Source: Coptodactyla brooksi (lineage: Eukaryota; Arthropoda; Insecta; Coleoptera; Scarabaeidae). Taken from it: 27,969 bases of DNA. Positions within the stretch are counted from its first letter, which is position 1, and each line of letters begins with the position of its first letter. The position numbers and the translations under genes are program-made. The notes under the pieces were generated by a model. The model did not search any database. It was given only the letters and a program-made list of their open reading frames with translations, and had not been told where the DNA came from. The DNA lies in contig JAWQRM010000162.1 of assembly GCA_033557675.1 (NCBI GenBank), positions 1 to 27,969 of the forward strand, given 5' to 3'. Shown in pieces: positions 18,960-27,969 of the stretch.

Positions 18960-19316
18960 TAGAATGCACACAATTCTACACTTTTTGAAATCTTAGTTTG
19001 TACTACAGATTGTAATGTAGATGGTAACCACAAATCAAACTTAGTGGTAATATTACTTTTCAAAGCTTGGTTTCTTATTACTTTTGCCAAAGAAACCCAA
19101 GAAGAGATAATAAGCTCTGAAAAAGCTTTATTGTTAGTTGATAATGCACCCTGCGACTCATATAAAGAACTCATTTCAGAAGAGAAAGCGAGAACAACAA
19201 TATTTGTAATTCAACCTAAGGACCATGTACGCTGTGTTTCTATAGTGTTACATAACATTACAACTAGTGAATTTGAAGAATATGAAATAACAGAATGGAT
19301 TATGAAAAAGTAGTAG
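18960..19316 (+). pseudogene. Tigger/jerky-like (pogo group) DDE transposase fragment
   Basis: An open plus-strand frame reads CTTDCNVDGNHKSNLVVI, where the family has 'CCNADGSHKLKP..IGK'. It then runs FKAWFLITFAKETQE and SEKALLLVDNAPCDSYKEL. The LLLVDNAP block holds the second catalytic Asp of the pogo/Tigger/jerky DDE domain. About 60 residues between GK and the FxxWF block are deleted. After IQPKDH the sequence diverges, and a stop follows at about 19311-19313. It lies in DHX38 intron 1 opposite to the gene. Confidence 0.8.
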
Positions 19317-19748
19317 CACCGATATATGTATTAATAGAGAATACAGATAACATGCCAACATGTAGAAAAAGAAGCAACTTTGCACATGGCGGTATTTTGT
19401 CATGAATCATATGTTCCTTTTGCAGAAATTGATAGACACATACAGAAAATGTCAGCACTGCGCATAACTAGTCTAATAACAAAGTGATCGCCAGACCAGG
19501 CCCACATTATACAGATTATCAAGAAATAATGATTTACTATTACTATTTGGAACTAAGATATTTCTTCAAATAAATTGCAGCAACTATAAATGAAAATTTT
19601 TACTTCCCATAATTTTACTATAAATGTAAAATTGTAGGTTGAAACTATTTACCCAAAACTATGTCGTTTTTAATCAATCCCCTTTGAAAATTCTCAAGTG
19701 TACAATTCTTAACGTTTAGAAGAGATTTTAAATAAATTATATTTTAAC

Positions 19749-20661
19749 CTTCATCCATGTTATACCACTCCCGGTCGATCCTCCTTTGTTCTTCTTCCCA
19801 TAACTGTCTATCAACTGTTGATTCCCACTTTACTACATGTCCTTCCTCTTTTATGCGTCCAGGAGTGGCGCCAGTTTTCTTTCTATCTTTTGCCCATGAA
19901 TTATACTTATGGGCTGGAGAAGCCCTCGGCGTATCATCGTAATATTTCCTTTCACGATGTTTATCCTTTCTATCAGACTTCCGATGCAAATTCCCTTTGT
20001 CCTCATCGTATTTAGACTTGGTACTTCTCTCTGACCAATCACCACTTGATTTATGCACATTGGGAGTTGGAAAATCCCACGATGATTTTTTAGGAGGAAT
20101 AGGATCGTCATCATCCCAAGACGTTTTCGATGTTGCATCCTTTATTTTAATATTTGGCGTACGCGGTTCATCAGCAAATTTGGGTGTTCTTTCGTTACGA
20201 CTAGGTTCTCGTTCCGATCTATCTCTTCTTCTATCACTTTTATCGCGATTTCTTTCATACTTGTCATCTCTTTCCCTTTGCCTTCTAAAATCTTTCGTAC
20301 TTGCGTAAACACGTTTTTCTCTTGCCCTGTTTATTCTCTCTAAAACTCTTTGCCTAGCTTCTTCTGCTATACCACCTGTATAAGTGGGAGTTTCCGATTG
20401 CGGTTGACGAAACTTTCTACCTTCGGAAGATCGTCTAACCCCGTGACTCGTCGACTCTTCATTTGCATCTTCTTCAGTAATTGAGAACGAAATTTTCCGT
20501 TCGCTATCCTCTTTCTGTTTTCTTATTTTAGCAGATAATTTGTCTAAACCCAGCAGAGAAGGCTGAGGAACCTTAAATGTCGGTGATGATTTCTTTCTTA
20601 TTATTAATCCTCCTTCTTGTTCGGTCACTGCTTCCAGTCTATGTACGTTTTCTTCTTCCAT
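19749..20661 (-). CDS. DHX38: DHX38/Prp16 pre-mRNA-splicing ATP-dependent helicase, exon 1 (N-terminus)
   Basis: The first 304 codons of the spliceosomal DEAH-box helicase Prp16/DHX38, which remodels the spliceosome after the first transesterification step in the nucleus. The start MEEENVHRLEA at 20661 is preferred over an upstream in-frame ATG (20683-20685). It has an AAAAATGG context and matches the orthologue start '..S.HRLEG..GGLI.+'. Conserved N-terminal blocks are GGLIIRKKSS and QPSLLGLDKLSA. A long Arg/Asp/Ser/Glu-rich, low-complexity region follows (about residues 95-235), then a DDTPRASPAHKYNSWAKDR block and EEEQRRIDREWYNMDEG. The donor is GAAG|GTTAAA, and a stop follows at once if the intron is retained. 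The visible gene is six exons and about 644 residues, compared with roughly 1,200 in other animals. Confidence 0.95.
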
Positions 20662-20966
20662 TTTTATAATTGTACTTTTTCTCAATCATTAACCTCAGTC
20701 ACAATGCGTCGTTAAACGTTTTTCTAACCTTACATAGCCTATATGTTTGACAGCTGCACGCAATAACAGCACTAGTGACATCTGTTTGGAGAAAGAAGTT
20801 TTAAATTGATGTATGCAAATTTTACATAACCCTTAACTATTTGGAGTACGTTTTTAATTATTTTAATTAGTTTTCGAGGGATAAAGTATGCCGTTAAACA
20901 CAAGGGAGTTATAAAACATAACCAAAAAACTGTTCTTGGCAATAATCACCGCAATCTGATATATGG
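20662..20966. promoter_or_regulatory. Upstream region of DHX38
   Basis: This should hold the 5' UTR and promoter. No TATA box or other motif stands out. CpG-containing words (GCGTCGTTAAACG, CTGCACGC) are more frequent than in the flanks, as would fit a housekeeping promoter. Confidence 0.35.
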
Positions 20967-21049
20967 TAAAACTTCGTATGTATCGCTTTAACGTCAAAGT
21001 GTCACTTAATGTCACTTTGACGTTAAAGCGACGTACGCACGAAGTTTTA
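20967..21049. mobile_element. 83-bp near-perfect palindromic element (MITE-like)
   Basis: The arms 20967-21001 and 21013-21049 begin TAAAACTTCGT and share CGCTTTAACGTCAAAGTG. They differ only in a short ATGTA versus GCGTACG patch, with an 11-nt loop. The ends are TA...TA. It is too short to code and stands about 300 bp upstream of the DHX38 start. It may be a minimal inverted-repeat element or the collapsed ends of a larger one. Confidence 0.8.
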
Positions 21050-21989
21050 ATAGCTAACGTTTAGCAAGCTAGCTATTAAGTTGGAATTAAAAATAAAATA
21101 TTGTATAAAACACGGGATTAAACTGAGTTTGAACCGCTCGGGAGATTAATATTTCTCCCTTACGGACAAAACTATTTTTAATCCCTTGTATAAATAACTA
21201 TTCCTCTCACGAGTTTCTTAACCTGAAAACTTGATAGAGACTTTGTTCCTAATTATCATAAATACTTTGAATTATTGAAATGTCGATTTTAACCTTTGCT
21301 GTGTTCTCGAAATATATTATGCTTTCTTACATTCCTATTTGGATAATTTTTACTGACTCTGTCTCAAACTATGGTATACATTGCAGGTCTTATATTTGTC
21401 CCTGGTTTGAAATTCAAAATTAAAGTAATTAGTGAATTATAAACAAATAGTTTTCCTTTATTGATTAATACTCATGTTCACTACAATAATACGATCACAA
21501 TAAATTGATATACGTAGCTGTACAACAAAAACCAAGAGTTGTATTGGTAGCTTTGGATTGTTATCATTAAATTTGTTTATTATTAGAAACTGTTGATATA
21601 TGTTTCTACTTACCCTTTTCGAAAACATTGTGAAGTAGTTGTTTTTGTAGATTGCTCCCTCTATTCCGAAATTTTGGTAGACAATTCGTGTTTTAAAACT
21701 TGCCCTAAACTATAGTGTACAAAACTTTCAAACTGAATTTATTTTATTTTAACTTTACTGGAGATCAAAATTAATGTCATTAAGGCAAATTGTAAAGAAA
21801 TTTGTTTATTTTACTAATACTCGAGATTTTCTGATCATGACTGAATTCATATAACTTTGTAGTGTTAAAAACACGTCCAGTTTATTTTCGTTTAATTCAT
21901 TGAATGCACTCTGGAGTCATTCAACTACTTCGTCCATAGTTCTTGGAAAAGCTACGTGTTGTAGCGATTGAATTGCTGAACCCAAAATG
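21050..21989. other. Unassigned noncoding sequence
   Basis: No gene or element recognised. An 8-bp inverted repeat (AATAGCTA/TAGCTATT) sits at 21049-21077, directly beside the palindromic element. Confidence 0.4.
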
Positions 21990-22070
21990 TAAAACATTTA
22001 GGTCCAGACTATTTGATGGTTTCAACACCAGATGCTCTTACCACTGAGCTATGTAGGGGTCCTCCTGCTC
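21990..22070 (-). repeat. tRNA-derived SINE fragment
   Basis: The minus strand reads CCCTACATAGCTCAGTGGTA followed by AGAGCATCTGGTGTTGAAACC. This has an excellent A box (22034-22051) and an anticodon-arm-like region. The B box is decayed. The AGCATCTG..TTGAAA.CA run matches the SINE head at 15135-15210, suggesting one family. Confidence 0.6.
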
Positions 22071-22090
22071 TTTGGAAAATCATTCTCTTG

Positions 22091-22121
22091 TCTGACCTGT
22101 TCGAGTTGCGAACAGGTCAGA
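22091..22121. repeat. Perfect 13-bp-stem hairpin
   Basis: TCTGACCTGTTCG (22091-22103), a 5-nt loop AGTTG, and the exact reverse complement (22109-22121). It lies about 20 bp beyond the tRNA-like SINE fragment. Confidence 0.9.
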
Positions 22122-22354
22122 TAAAAGATGGTTTTTCAAATCCCAATTATCAATTTTATAGCCGTAATAAGTGGAAACCTTGAGCAGCATTCGATCAGGT
22201 ACCCACTAAGTACACAGGTATCCAGTAAGAATGACAAATTTTGTGAATTAACTTACTTTACTTTTCTTTGTAGGTAAATGAAGTAAAATTTAATGTTTAA
22301 TTATGTCACATTGTATAATGGTCATAGGTAAAACTCAATGGAAAAGGTGAAATA

Positions 22355-22840
22355 AAATCTCACTTAGAAGATCCACAATGCATCTTCCGGATATTCATGC
22401 AAAACTACCTCGTGTTGTAGGAGATGCTATCAGAAACATAATTCTCGAATTTTTTAGTGACTGTATCAGATTTATTAATAAAATATACAAACCCACATAT
22501 CGAAATTGCTTGACAAGAATATCAAAAAGAAAGAAATTGTGTTCCAAGAGGTCTGAAGGAATCAAGTATTTTTGAGCATAAGAAATACACATTTTTAGAA
22601 TGTCCATGTCAGAAAGACTTTTTTTGTTTTTTTGCACAGTCTTTGAGATTATTATAGACATACCAGAGAAATTCAGCATGCAGTGGATAAATTAGCTCTT
22701 GTTAGAGATTATTATGCCATTACTTGAAAATTACAAACTAGTTACTATCTACGGTAGAAAATCATAATAAACTGAAATCTTCCAGTATTTCGCGGGAGAT
22801 GTTCATTCACACATTATAATGCCATCTAAAATTAGTAATC
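22355..22840 (+). pseudogene. piggyBac-type transposase fragment 1
   Basis: Collinear pieces of a piggyBac (DDE_Tnp_1_7) transposase lie in shifting frames. FLVTVSDLLIKYTNPHIE corresponds to 'FIT.E.+..IV.YTN..I'. EGIKYF corresponds to 'EIKAF.G'. MSMSERLFLFF corresponds to 'MS..RF.FI', and WINLALVRDYY-like text to 'DKLAPIRD.F'. FRGRCSFTHY plus MPSK corresponds to 'FRGRC.FRQYMPSKP'. It breaks off before the KYGIK block. Individual matches are modest, but their order and spacing are right. Multiple stops make it inactive. Confidence 0.6.
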
Positions 22841-22858
22841 TGAAAAATAACACAGTAT

Positions 22859-23062
22859 GTAAAGATGATTTACGTCCACTTAGGTTTTCGTTCATGACTT
22901 GGTTAGTACTGTACTGACCCGGGTGAAATTTTTATGGAGATTATACATTATGCCTTCATATTTGTGTATAAAATTTCAGGCCAGTCTCTGTCGTTTTAAG
23001 AAAGTTATTTAACAAAAACCAAAAATTGACCGTTCAAAAGTGTAAAGGTGATTTACGTCCAC
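22859..23062. repeat. Direct repeat pair of 21 bp
   Basis: GTAAAGATGATTTACGTCCAC (first base 22859) and the same word with one A-to-G change (first base 23042) lie 183 bp apart. They sit between the two piggyBac fragments. Each copy includes a small GTAAA/TTTAC hairpin. Confidence 0.8.
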
Positions 23063-23181
23063 ATAACAAATTTAACGTTTATTTAAGAGCAATAAATTTT
23101 TTAACTTATAACACATATAACATTAATATTTAATTGGTCTTCCAATAAAATATGATGAATTATAAAATTTATAATCAATCA

Positions 23182-23232
23182 TAATTTTATAATTCACAGA
23201 CATCTAGTGATGTCTTTGTGAATTATAAAATT
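23182..23232. repeat. Hairpin with ~23-bp arms
   Basis: TAATTTTATAATTCAC-AGACATC (23182-23204) and its inverted partner (23208-23232) differ only by two extra bases, with a 3-nt loop TAG. It lies just upstream of the second piggyBac fragment. It could be a small inverted-repeat element. Confidence 0.8.
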
Positions 23233-23292
23233 AGGTCGCTTATTTTATAACAAAATATCCTTCTAAATATCTGAACAGGAGCTTAGGCATAT

Positions 23293-23671
23293 GCAGCCCT
23301 AGCTGAAGCAATGGTACTATATAGAAAAAATATCAACTTCAGAACATATAATCGAGTAAAGATAACAAAATATGGGATTTTAGTGAGAATGCTTTATGAA
23401 AGTGAGACTAGCTACTTTTGTAACTTCGAGATCTATTCTGGTGAAAGCAAAAAGGTACAAGAAACTATATTATATCTTAGATAATTATTACAACAGCATT
23501 TCTATAGCTGAAATATCATTAGAAAATACAACTGATCTGTGGTACAATGTAGGAGAACCGTGGCTTTTGAAAGGTAAGTTTATAAGGTTCAAAGATTCTT
23601 CAGAGAGGGAAAATGAGTTGATCGAGCAGACCAGTATTTGGGGAATAACAGTATTTTATGAACAAGTTTAA
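23293..23671 (+). pseudogene. piggyBac-type transposase fragment 2
   Basis: The reading begins AALAEAMVLYRKNINFRTYN, continues KITKYGILVRMLYESETSYF, NFEIYSG and a stop, and after a one-base shift gives LDNYYNSISIAE. It ends at a TAA at 23669-23671. It matches the piggyBac core 'LS.DEAM.PWRG...F+TY.P.KI.KYGILVRM....TGY..N.EIY.G ... DNYYNS..LAE'. The first catalytic Asp (D of DEAM) is Ala here (codon 23302-23304), and the second (DNYY) is kept. The third-Asp region is missing. It repeats the FRGR..F..Y region already covered by fragment 1, so these are two separate insertions. Confidence 0.8.
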
Positions 23672-24727
23672 AGTGGTATAAAAAAGTAGCATTCTTTCTC
23701 ATTAATTGTGTTTTATTAATGCACATGCATTCAAAATATATTTACAACTGTAGCTTTGTAATTATAAATGTAATTACAACATGTAATTACACTGGAATTA
23801 CAACATAAAAAAGGTTTGAATCATTGCAGCATACTACTGGAACTTATAAAAGAGCTCCCTTCAAAGATTTACCAGAGCAACTAAAGGCCGCATTTTCTTA
23901 AAGGCCCATAACAAACAGTCGATGGTGCTAAGATCTGGATATTAAGATCTTTCCCCACCCTTCCTATTCAACGATGAACAGTATACTTTTAAGATTCTCT
24001 TACAGGAAACGTAGATGGCAACTCAACCTACAATATTGAATTTTGTAAAATTAAATACTTAAGAAATAAGAATGCATTATGGACTAATCAATCAGTGATG
24101 GTTCAACTTTTTGTGGTATATTTAAATCACACAAATGTAGAAAATGTAGCTTGCTGTTGTAATTATAGTGACAGAGTTCATGAAAACAATATGTAGTTTT
24201 TATATTTTTTTTTTATATGAAGTTCTGCACATTTTCAGCAAAAATATAAAAATGTAACTTTACAACTATTAAGAATTGTATAACTGCACGCGTGGCTATT
24301 TGGATTGTAAAGCCTCCCTCATCACCTTAATTTATTTGCTTCATTAATTTAGTACCAGCCAGATTGATAGTTAATTAATCTTTTAACAGTTGATATTTAA
24401 AAAATAGACAAATTAGAAATTTATTATCATATACTCTTAAGAATAGGAGCATTTTAAGTTACTTGGATTTCAAAACCAATAAGTAGCACTAGAGTTGATT
24501 GTTTCCAGGCTGATCTGCCATGGTCATTGCACAGTGTATTTAATTTATTAGGCTTGAAGCTGCCAAGTCTCAAGGAACTTTATTGACAATACTTGCTTGC
24601 CAAAAGACACAAGCATTAGTTTGGTATCATTAAACTTGTTGGGAACAACACATTATAACCATTTTTATTTTTGTAAATGCTACACGTACTCCAACATATA
24701 CCTGAAGTTTACTATTTCACCAAATGT
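23672..24727. other. Unassigned noncoding sequence
   Basis: No gene recognised. There is a local repetition of TGTAATTACA-like words at 23765-23805 (TGTAATTACAACATGTAATTACA), a short palindromic repeat. Confidence 0.4.
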
Positions 24728-24748
24728 ACACACACACACACACACACA
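24728..24748. repeat. (AC)n microsatellite
   Basis: About ten uninterrupted AC units followed by ATATACAC. Confidence 0.95.
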
Positions 24749-24922
24749 TATACACGAATGAAATATATAACGTCTGCAACTTGTTCCCTGTTTCTCCTAC
24801 AACTAAATTGCTAATTGACCCAAACCTCTTCAGTGTTTTGAAATAATACAAAAAAACCATAATATGAACGTAATGTAAACATAAAGAAAAAAAATTTAAC
24901 TCAAAAACGGTACAATTTCTCT

Positions 24923-24928
24923 TTTATT
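24923..24928 (-). terminator. Candidate polyadenylation signal for the Aps gene
   Basis: AATAAA on the minus strand about 280 bp after the stop codon of the Nudix exon. It is a plausible 3' end, but other AATAAA words exist farther on (for example near 24665). Confidence 0.35.
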
Positions 24929-25206
24929 GGATATAGATTCATTGTTGCATAATAAAGATAAAATTAACAGTAGGGCACGAGAAAGAGAGTCATAAGAGTA
25001 ATAACCGTAATAGTAATAAATAAAACGCCGTCAGAGTAACGGAGAGCGTGTTATTGCGGAAATTATGTATATACTACAAATTTAATTAAAATATCTCACA
25101 TTAATGTCGCATAAAAAAAACTTCTTAATTATGTATTTTATGTAACCCACAGAACCTTAAAAGCATATTTCTGACAGTAATGGGTAAGCGTACGTCGTCC
25201 TCGTGA

Positions 25207-25401
25207 TCAAGTCAGCTTAGAACGCTTCAGTTGTTGAAGGTAGTGGCGTTGCACCGGCTTGTGCAGAGCGAGCTGTTCCAACGCTTCGTCAATAGTGAAC
25301 CATTGTCTTTTTCTGCCAATCGCACGTGAGTCTTCCCATTCATCCAGTTCTTCCGTTACTATCATCACATATACCTCGGTGCGATGATTATGTTCACGAT
25401 T
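25207..25401 (-). CDS. Aps: Diphosphoinositol polyphosphate phosphohydrolase (Nudix), terminal coding exon
   Basis: The last 64 codons of a NUDT3/Aps-type Nudix hydrolase. These enzymes remove the beta-phosphate of diphosphoinositol polyphosphates (InsP7/InsP8) and also cut diadenosine polyphosphates in the cytoplasm. After the TTCTTTCAG acceptor it reads NREHNHRTEVYVMIVTEELD, then EWEDSRAIGRKRQWFTIDEA, then LHKPVQRHYLQQLK, and ends SKLT* (stop 25207-25209). This follows the family pattern '+HRT.VYV..VTE.L..WEDS..IGRKR.WF.I.+A...L..HKPVQ..Y...L'. It forms the C-terminal part of the Nudix fold after the catalytic helix. The Nudix box itself (GGGxE...REVxEEAG) must be in an upstream exon. None was found in the 2.5 kb to the right edge, so the preceding intron is at least that long. 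Confidence 0.95.
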   Translation of the reverse strand, partial: NREHNHRTEVYVMIVTEELDEWEDSRAIGRKRQWFTIDEALEQLALHKPVQRHYLQQLKRSKLT

Positions 25402-27619
25402 CTGAAAGAAAATAAATCCCTAATAAAATTTTTATATTTATTTAATTTGACTAGGCAGAAGTAAATGTTTTACAATATCATAAACGTGCACTGAAATGAT
25501 GTGCGCAGTTGTATTAACGTAAATATAAATTGTTCATAGCTTCAAGGTATTTATTTATGTAATTATACAAAATCTATACCTAAAGTGAATAATAAATATT
25601 AAAATATTTAAATATTAATTTACGATGCTTTAATTTATATGATCCAGATCCAAAATTATAGAATTATAAGGCTACAGAAAATTTCCTCAGTTATGTAGAG
25701 AGGAAGTGGGATATGGAAGTTGAACACTCATCTTGTTCAAATTGTTGAATATTTAAAATCAAAATTTGGAAAACTACATTAGAAGTACAATTAGTATAAT
25801 TTATGGTATAGGTCGTGAGGGAGGATAATATGAATTTTTATATAAAGTACATTTTGGATTATTTATACCAATGAAAACTAACTGTACTAATACAAAATAT
25901 TAATTATTAATGCAAGAATTAATTTATTTTTATAAAAAAATAAAAATAAATTAAATTAAACTAAGAAATTCGAAAATTAATCAAAATTCTTGGGAATGTG
26001 TTAAGGACATTGCGTTCAACTCCATATCAACTTGTATCGACATGTTGAAACATCGAATTTGGTAAATAACTCGAAAACAAAAGACCATAGCAAATTTTAG
26101 TTTACTTTATTGTGTGTTTCTCGAAAAAGATATTCAGGTTATATAGTTCATCTTTTCATATTTTTCTATAGTTTTTGATTACAATAGCAACAAACAAATT
26201 TGACCATCTTACATATCTTAATATATTTATTCATATTTAAGTGCACTCAGAAAGCATAAAAAATACCAGTTTTGGTGTTCATACAGCATTTATAAAAATT
26301 AAACCATTTCTTTGCTACAAGCATTATTCTGGAGAAATATATACAAGACAATGTGTCATTCCTCAATATCTTTTTTGATGTTTTAAATACAAGAAATGTT
26401 GAAATACAAAACCTTCAGTGTTGAATAAGAGCTATAATTAGCTCTAAACTAGCTGCAATAATAAGCTAAAATTATTATTATACTTATATACTGAATGTTC
26501 TGCTTGTGCTTGGCAAATATTTAACATATTTTTCTAATGAATCCAATACATCCAATATATTTTGTTGTCAATTCTAACTTGTCATTTATGCAGCACCCTC
26601 AAATTATTATAATATTAATACACTTTCCTGAAAAATGACCACAGATAGAAACTATTTTAATAGTCCTAGAGCACTATATGCGTATTTTTTTACGACACAA
26701 TTCTTTGCAATTATATCATCTGATCAATGTTATTTTTAACAGCATGCAGAATGTTTAGTAGATATTCCTATACTACTTTTCATTAAAGGTGTTTAAGATT
26801 ATTAGAGTATATTGTATTAATAAGAACTAATAAGAAGTTGATGCACATGACTTTCTCCTACATAATTAATAAGCAATTGGTTGTAGCTCTGTTTAACATA
26901 TTGATTAAGTAATTATTACTTCAATACATACAGACTTTTGGATATAAAAGTTTGTGTTTAACATCAAATTTAGATATTAAAGTTAACTATCAATTACTTT
27001 TAATGACAGTGTAATTCATATTTATAGATGATGCTCATTTAATAATTTTCTTAAATAATTAGAAGATGGTTCAATATAGTAATGCACTATCCTTATAGTT
27101 TTTAATTGAGGATATTATGTACAAATTAAAAATATAATTTATATTAATGTAAGTATTTACATGTAAGGCATACGAGTATTGTCAAAAGTAAACTGTACCT
27201 TGAAGAAACTACCAGAACCACATAGACCACAATGCTGAAAACTTAGTCTTATACTCAAAATATAGTTTAAACCATTGTGTGTAAGAGCTATGGTGAGCTA
27301 CAGTCGAGTGAAAATGTGTTCCTAAAATTGTTTTTGGAATGTCTGACTTTAATCCTATGGGTAAAGGAAAGTAAAAATGTTATTATAGTATTAATAGACA
27401 AAATTTTAAGAGTGGTGTTCATTAAACAATACTGCTTTTTGATGTAGTAATACGTACTGTATTTAGAGTAGATAGCAAAAGGATCAAGTAAATAAATGTT
27501 ATTATTTTAATAGTAAAATTTATTATGCAAATTAAAATGTGATATATGATTTCTTATGGTTTGTAAGTCACATAAATTTGAAGATACCTTCAGTGATATC
27601 TACACTGATCAAGCAAAGC
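25402..27619. other. Intron of the Aps gene (part), very AT-rich
   Basis: No exon or clear transposon protein found. It includes a hairpin of A/T only (25919-25954, TTAATTTATTTTTAT and its complement) and many TAATTA/ATTAAT words. The highest AT content of the window is here. Confidence 0.45.
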
Positions 27620-27890
27620 GAATCCGAAGCGCGATTTGATCTTTATCAAATGTTTGATTCTCTACAATGTTTGAATTTGTTGGAAAAAAGTTTTGTTGGT
27701 TTTAGTTTTCTTAGTTTTTTATTTAACATTGAAATTTTCTTCAAGTATTTACTATCCAGCATTCGAATCACCTTCGTTTGGACCTCACACCACTCTTCGA
27801 ACGCTATATTATTTAAGCTATATGTGAGTTTTTTGTAAAGTTCATATGCTTCTATCTCAAGCAAAGTTCGTTTACTGTATTCAGGTGCGG
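27620..27890 (-). pseudogene. Possible Penelope-like element N-terminal fragment (uncertain)
   Basis: An open minus-strand frame of about 80 codons starts near 27880 (EYSKRTLLEIEAYELYKKL) and ends at a stop near 27650. It is rich in Lys and Leu and likely helical. It contains LKKISMLNKKLRKLKP and FSNKFKHCRESN, and after a frameshift LIKIKSRFGFALLD. The run of basic helix, then 'F..C...N..P+F++IK', recalls the N-terminal part of Penelope-like reverse transcriptase ORFs. The resemblance is weak. It could also be an unrecognised exon, as a pyrimidine tract with CAG precedes it. Confidence 0.3.
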
Positions 27891-27969
27891 AAAAAAAAAT
27901 TAGGCCACCTTATTCCGAACATTTTCAGCAGGCAATGTTCGAAAATGAAACCATCCCATATATCCGTAG

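Noticed and set aside
19757..20308. Several plus- and minus-strand frames over DHX38 exon 1
   Set aside because: They are alternative-frame readings of the Arg/Ser/Asp-rich N-terminal region of DHX38. Low-complexity coding sequence commonly keeps other frames open.
22395..22679. Minus-strand open frame of 94 codons
   Set aside because: The plus strand here holds an ordered series of piggyBac blocks. The minus reading resembles no family.
1..27969. CRISPR array, operons, ribosome binding sites, integrated virus
   Set aside because: No regularly spaced repeats, tight gene strings or viral gene blocks were seen. Spliced genes and composition indicate an animal nuclear genome.

Overview
The window looks like a piece of an insect nuclear genome. 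It is strongly AT-rich and intron-bearing, with several introns of 51-59 bp and long gaps full of decayed transposons. The three recognisable cellular genes are most like insect orthologues. The order cannot be told from the sequence. No bacterial operons, CRISPR arrays or virus genes were seen.

Cellular genes. (1) On the minus strand, 20661 to 12796, are six exons of the DEAH-box spliceosomal helicase DHX38/Prp16. They encode about 644 N-terminal residues, through Walker A and the DEAH box. The second RecA domain and C-terminal domains are absent, so the gene should continue past the left edge. (2) On the plus strand, 9011-9428, are the last two coding exons of an LRAT/PLAAT-type protein, joined by a 53-bp intron. 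The residue aligned with the family's catalytic Cys (NCEHF) is Thr. Its upstream exons were not found. If the helicase gene really continues leftward, this gene lies inside its intron 6 in antisense. (3) On the minus strand, 25401-25207, is the terminal coding exon of a Nudix diphosphoinositol polyphosphate phosphohydrolase (Aps/NUDT3 type). The Nudix-box exons lie beyond the right edge or were missed.

Mobile elements. Left third: an approximately 1.06-kb Tc1/mariner-superfamily element with TIRs of about 134 bp (352-1415), a diverged tandem duplication (2413-2651), the 3' end of a mariner (2664-2941) and a second transposase pseudogene (7560-8597, minus). Middle: remnants of non-LTR reverse transcriptases (10080-10175 minus; 14350-14960 plus), a hAT transposase (11379-11640 minus), tRNA-derived SINE-like pieces, a 503-bp foldback element (16668-17170), a Penelope-like GIY-YIG remnant (17950-18240) and a Tigger/jerky-type DDE remnant (18960-19316). 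Right: two separate piggyBac remnants (22355-22840 and 23293-23671), several strong hairpins and a possible Penelope-like N-terminal fragment (27620-27890).

Most noteworthy points. The foldback arms each carry a short RNA-like fold with hammerhead-like CTGAAGA and GAAA boxes, and its stem is kept by paired changes between arms. The foldback lies about 0.8 kb from a Penelope-like fragment. The LRAT-like protein lacks the catalytic Cys. Two DHX38 introns are unusual: a GC-AG intron, and a stop-free 51-nt intron splitting the Walker A codons. I found no complete new multi-gene system. The foldback element is the best candidate for something undescribed.
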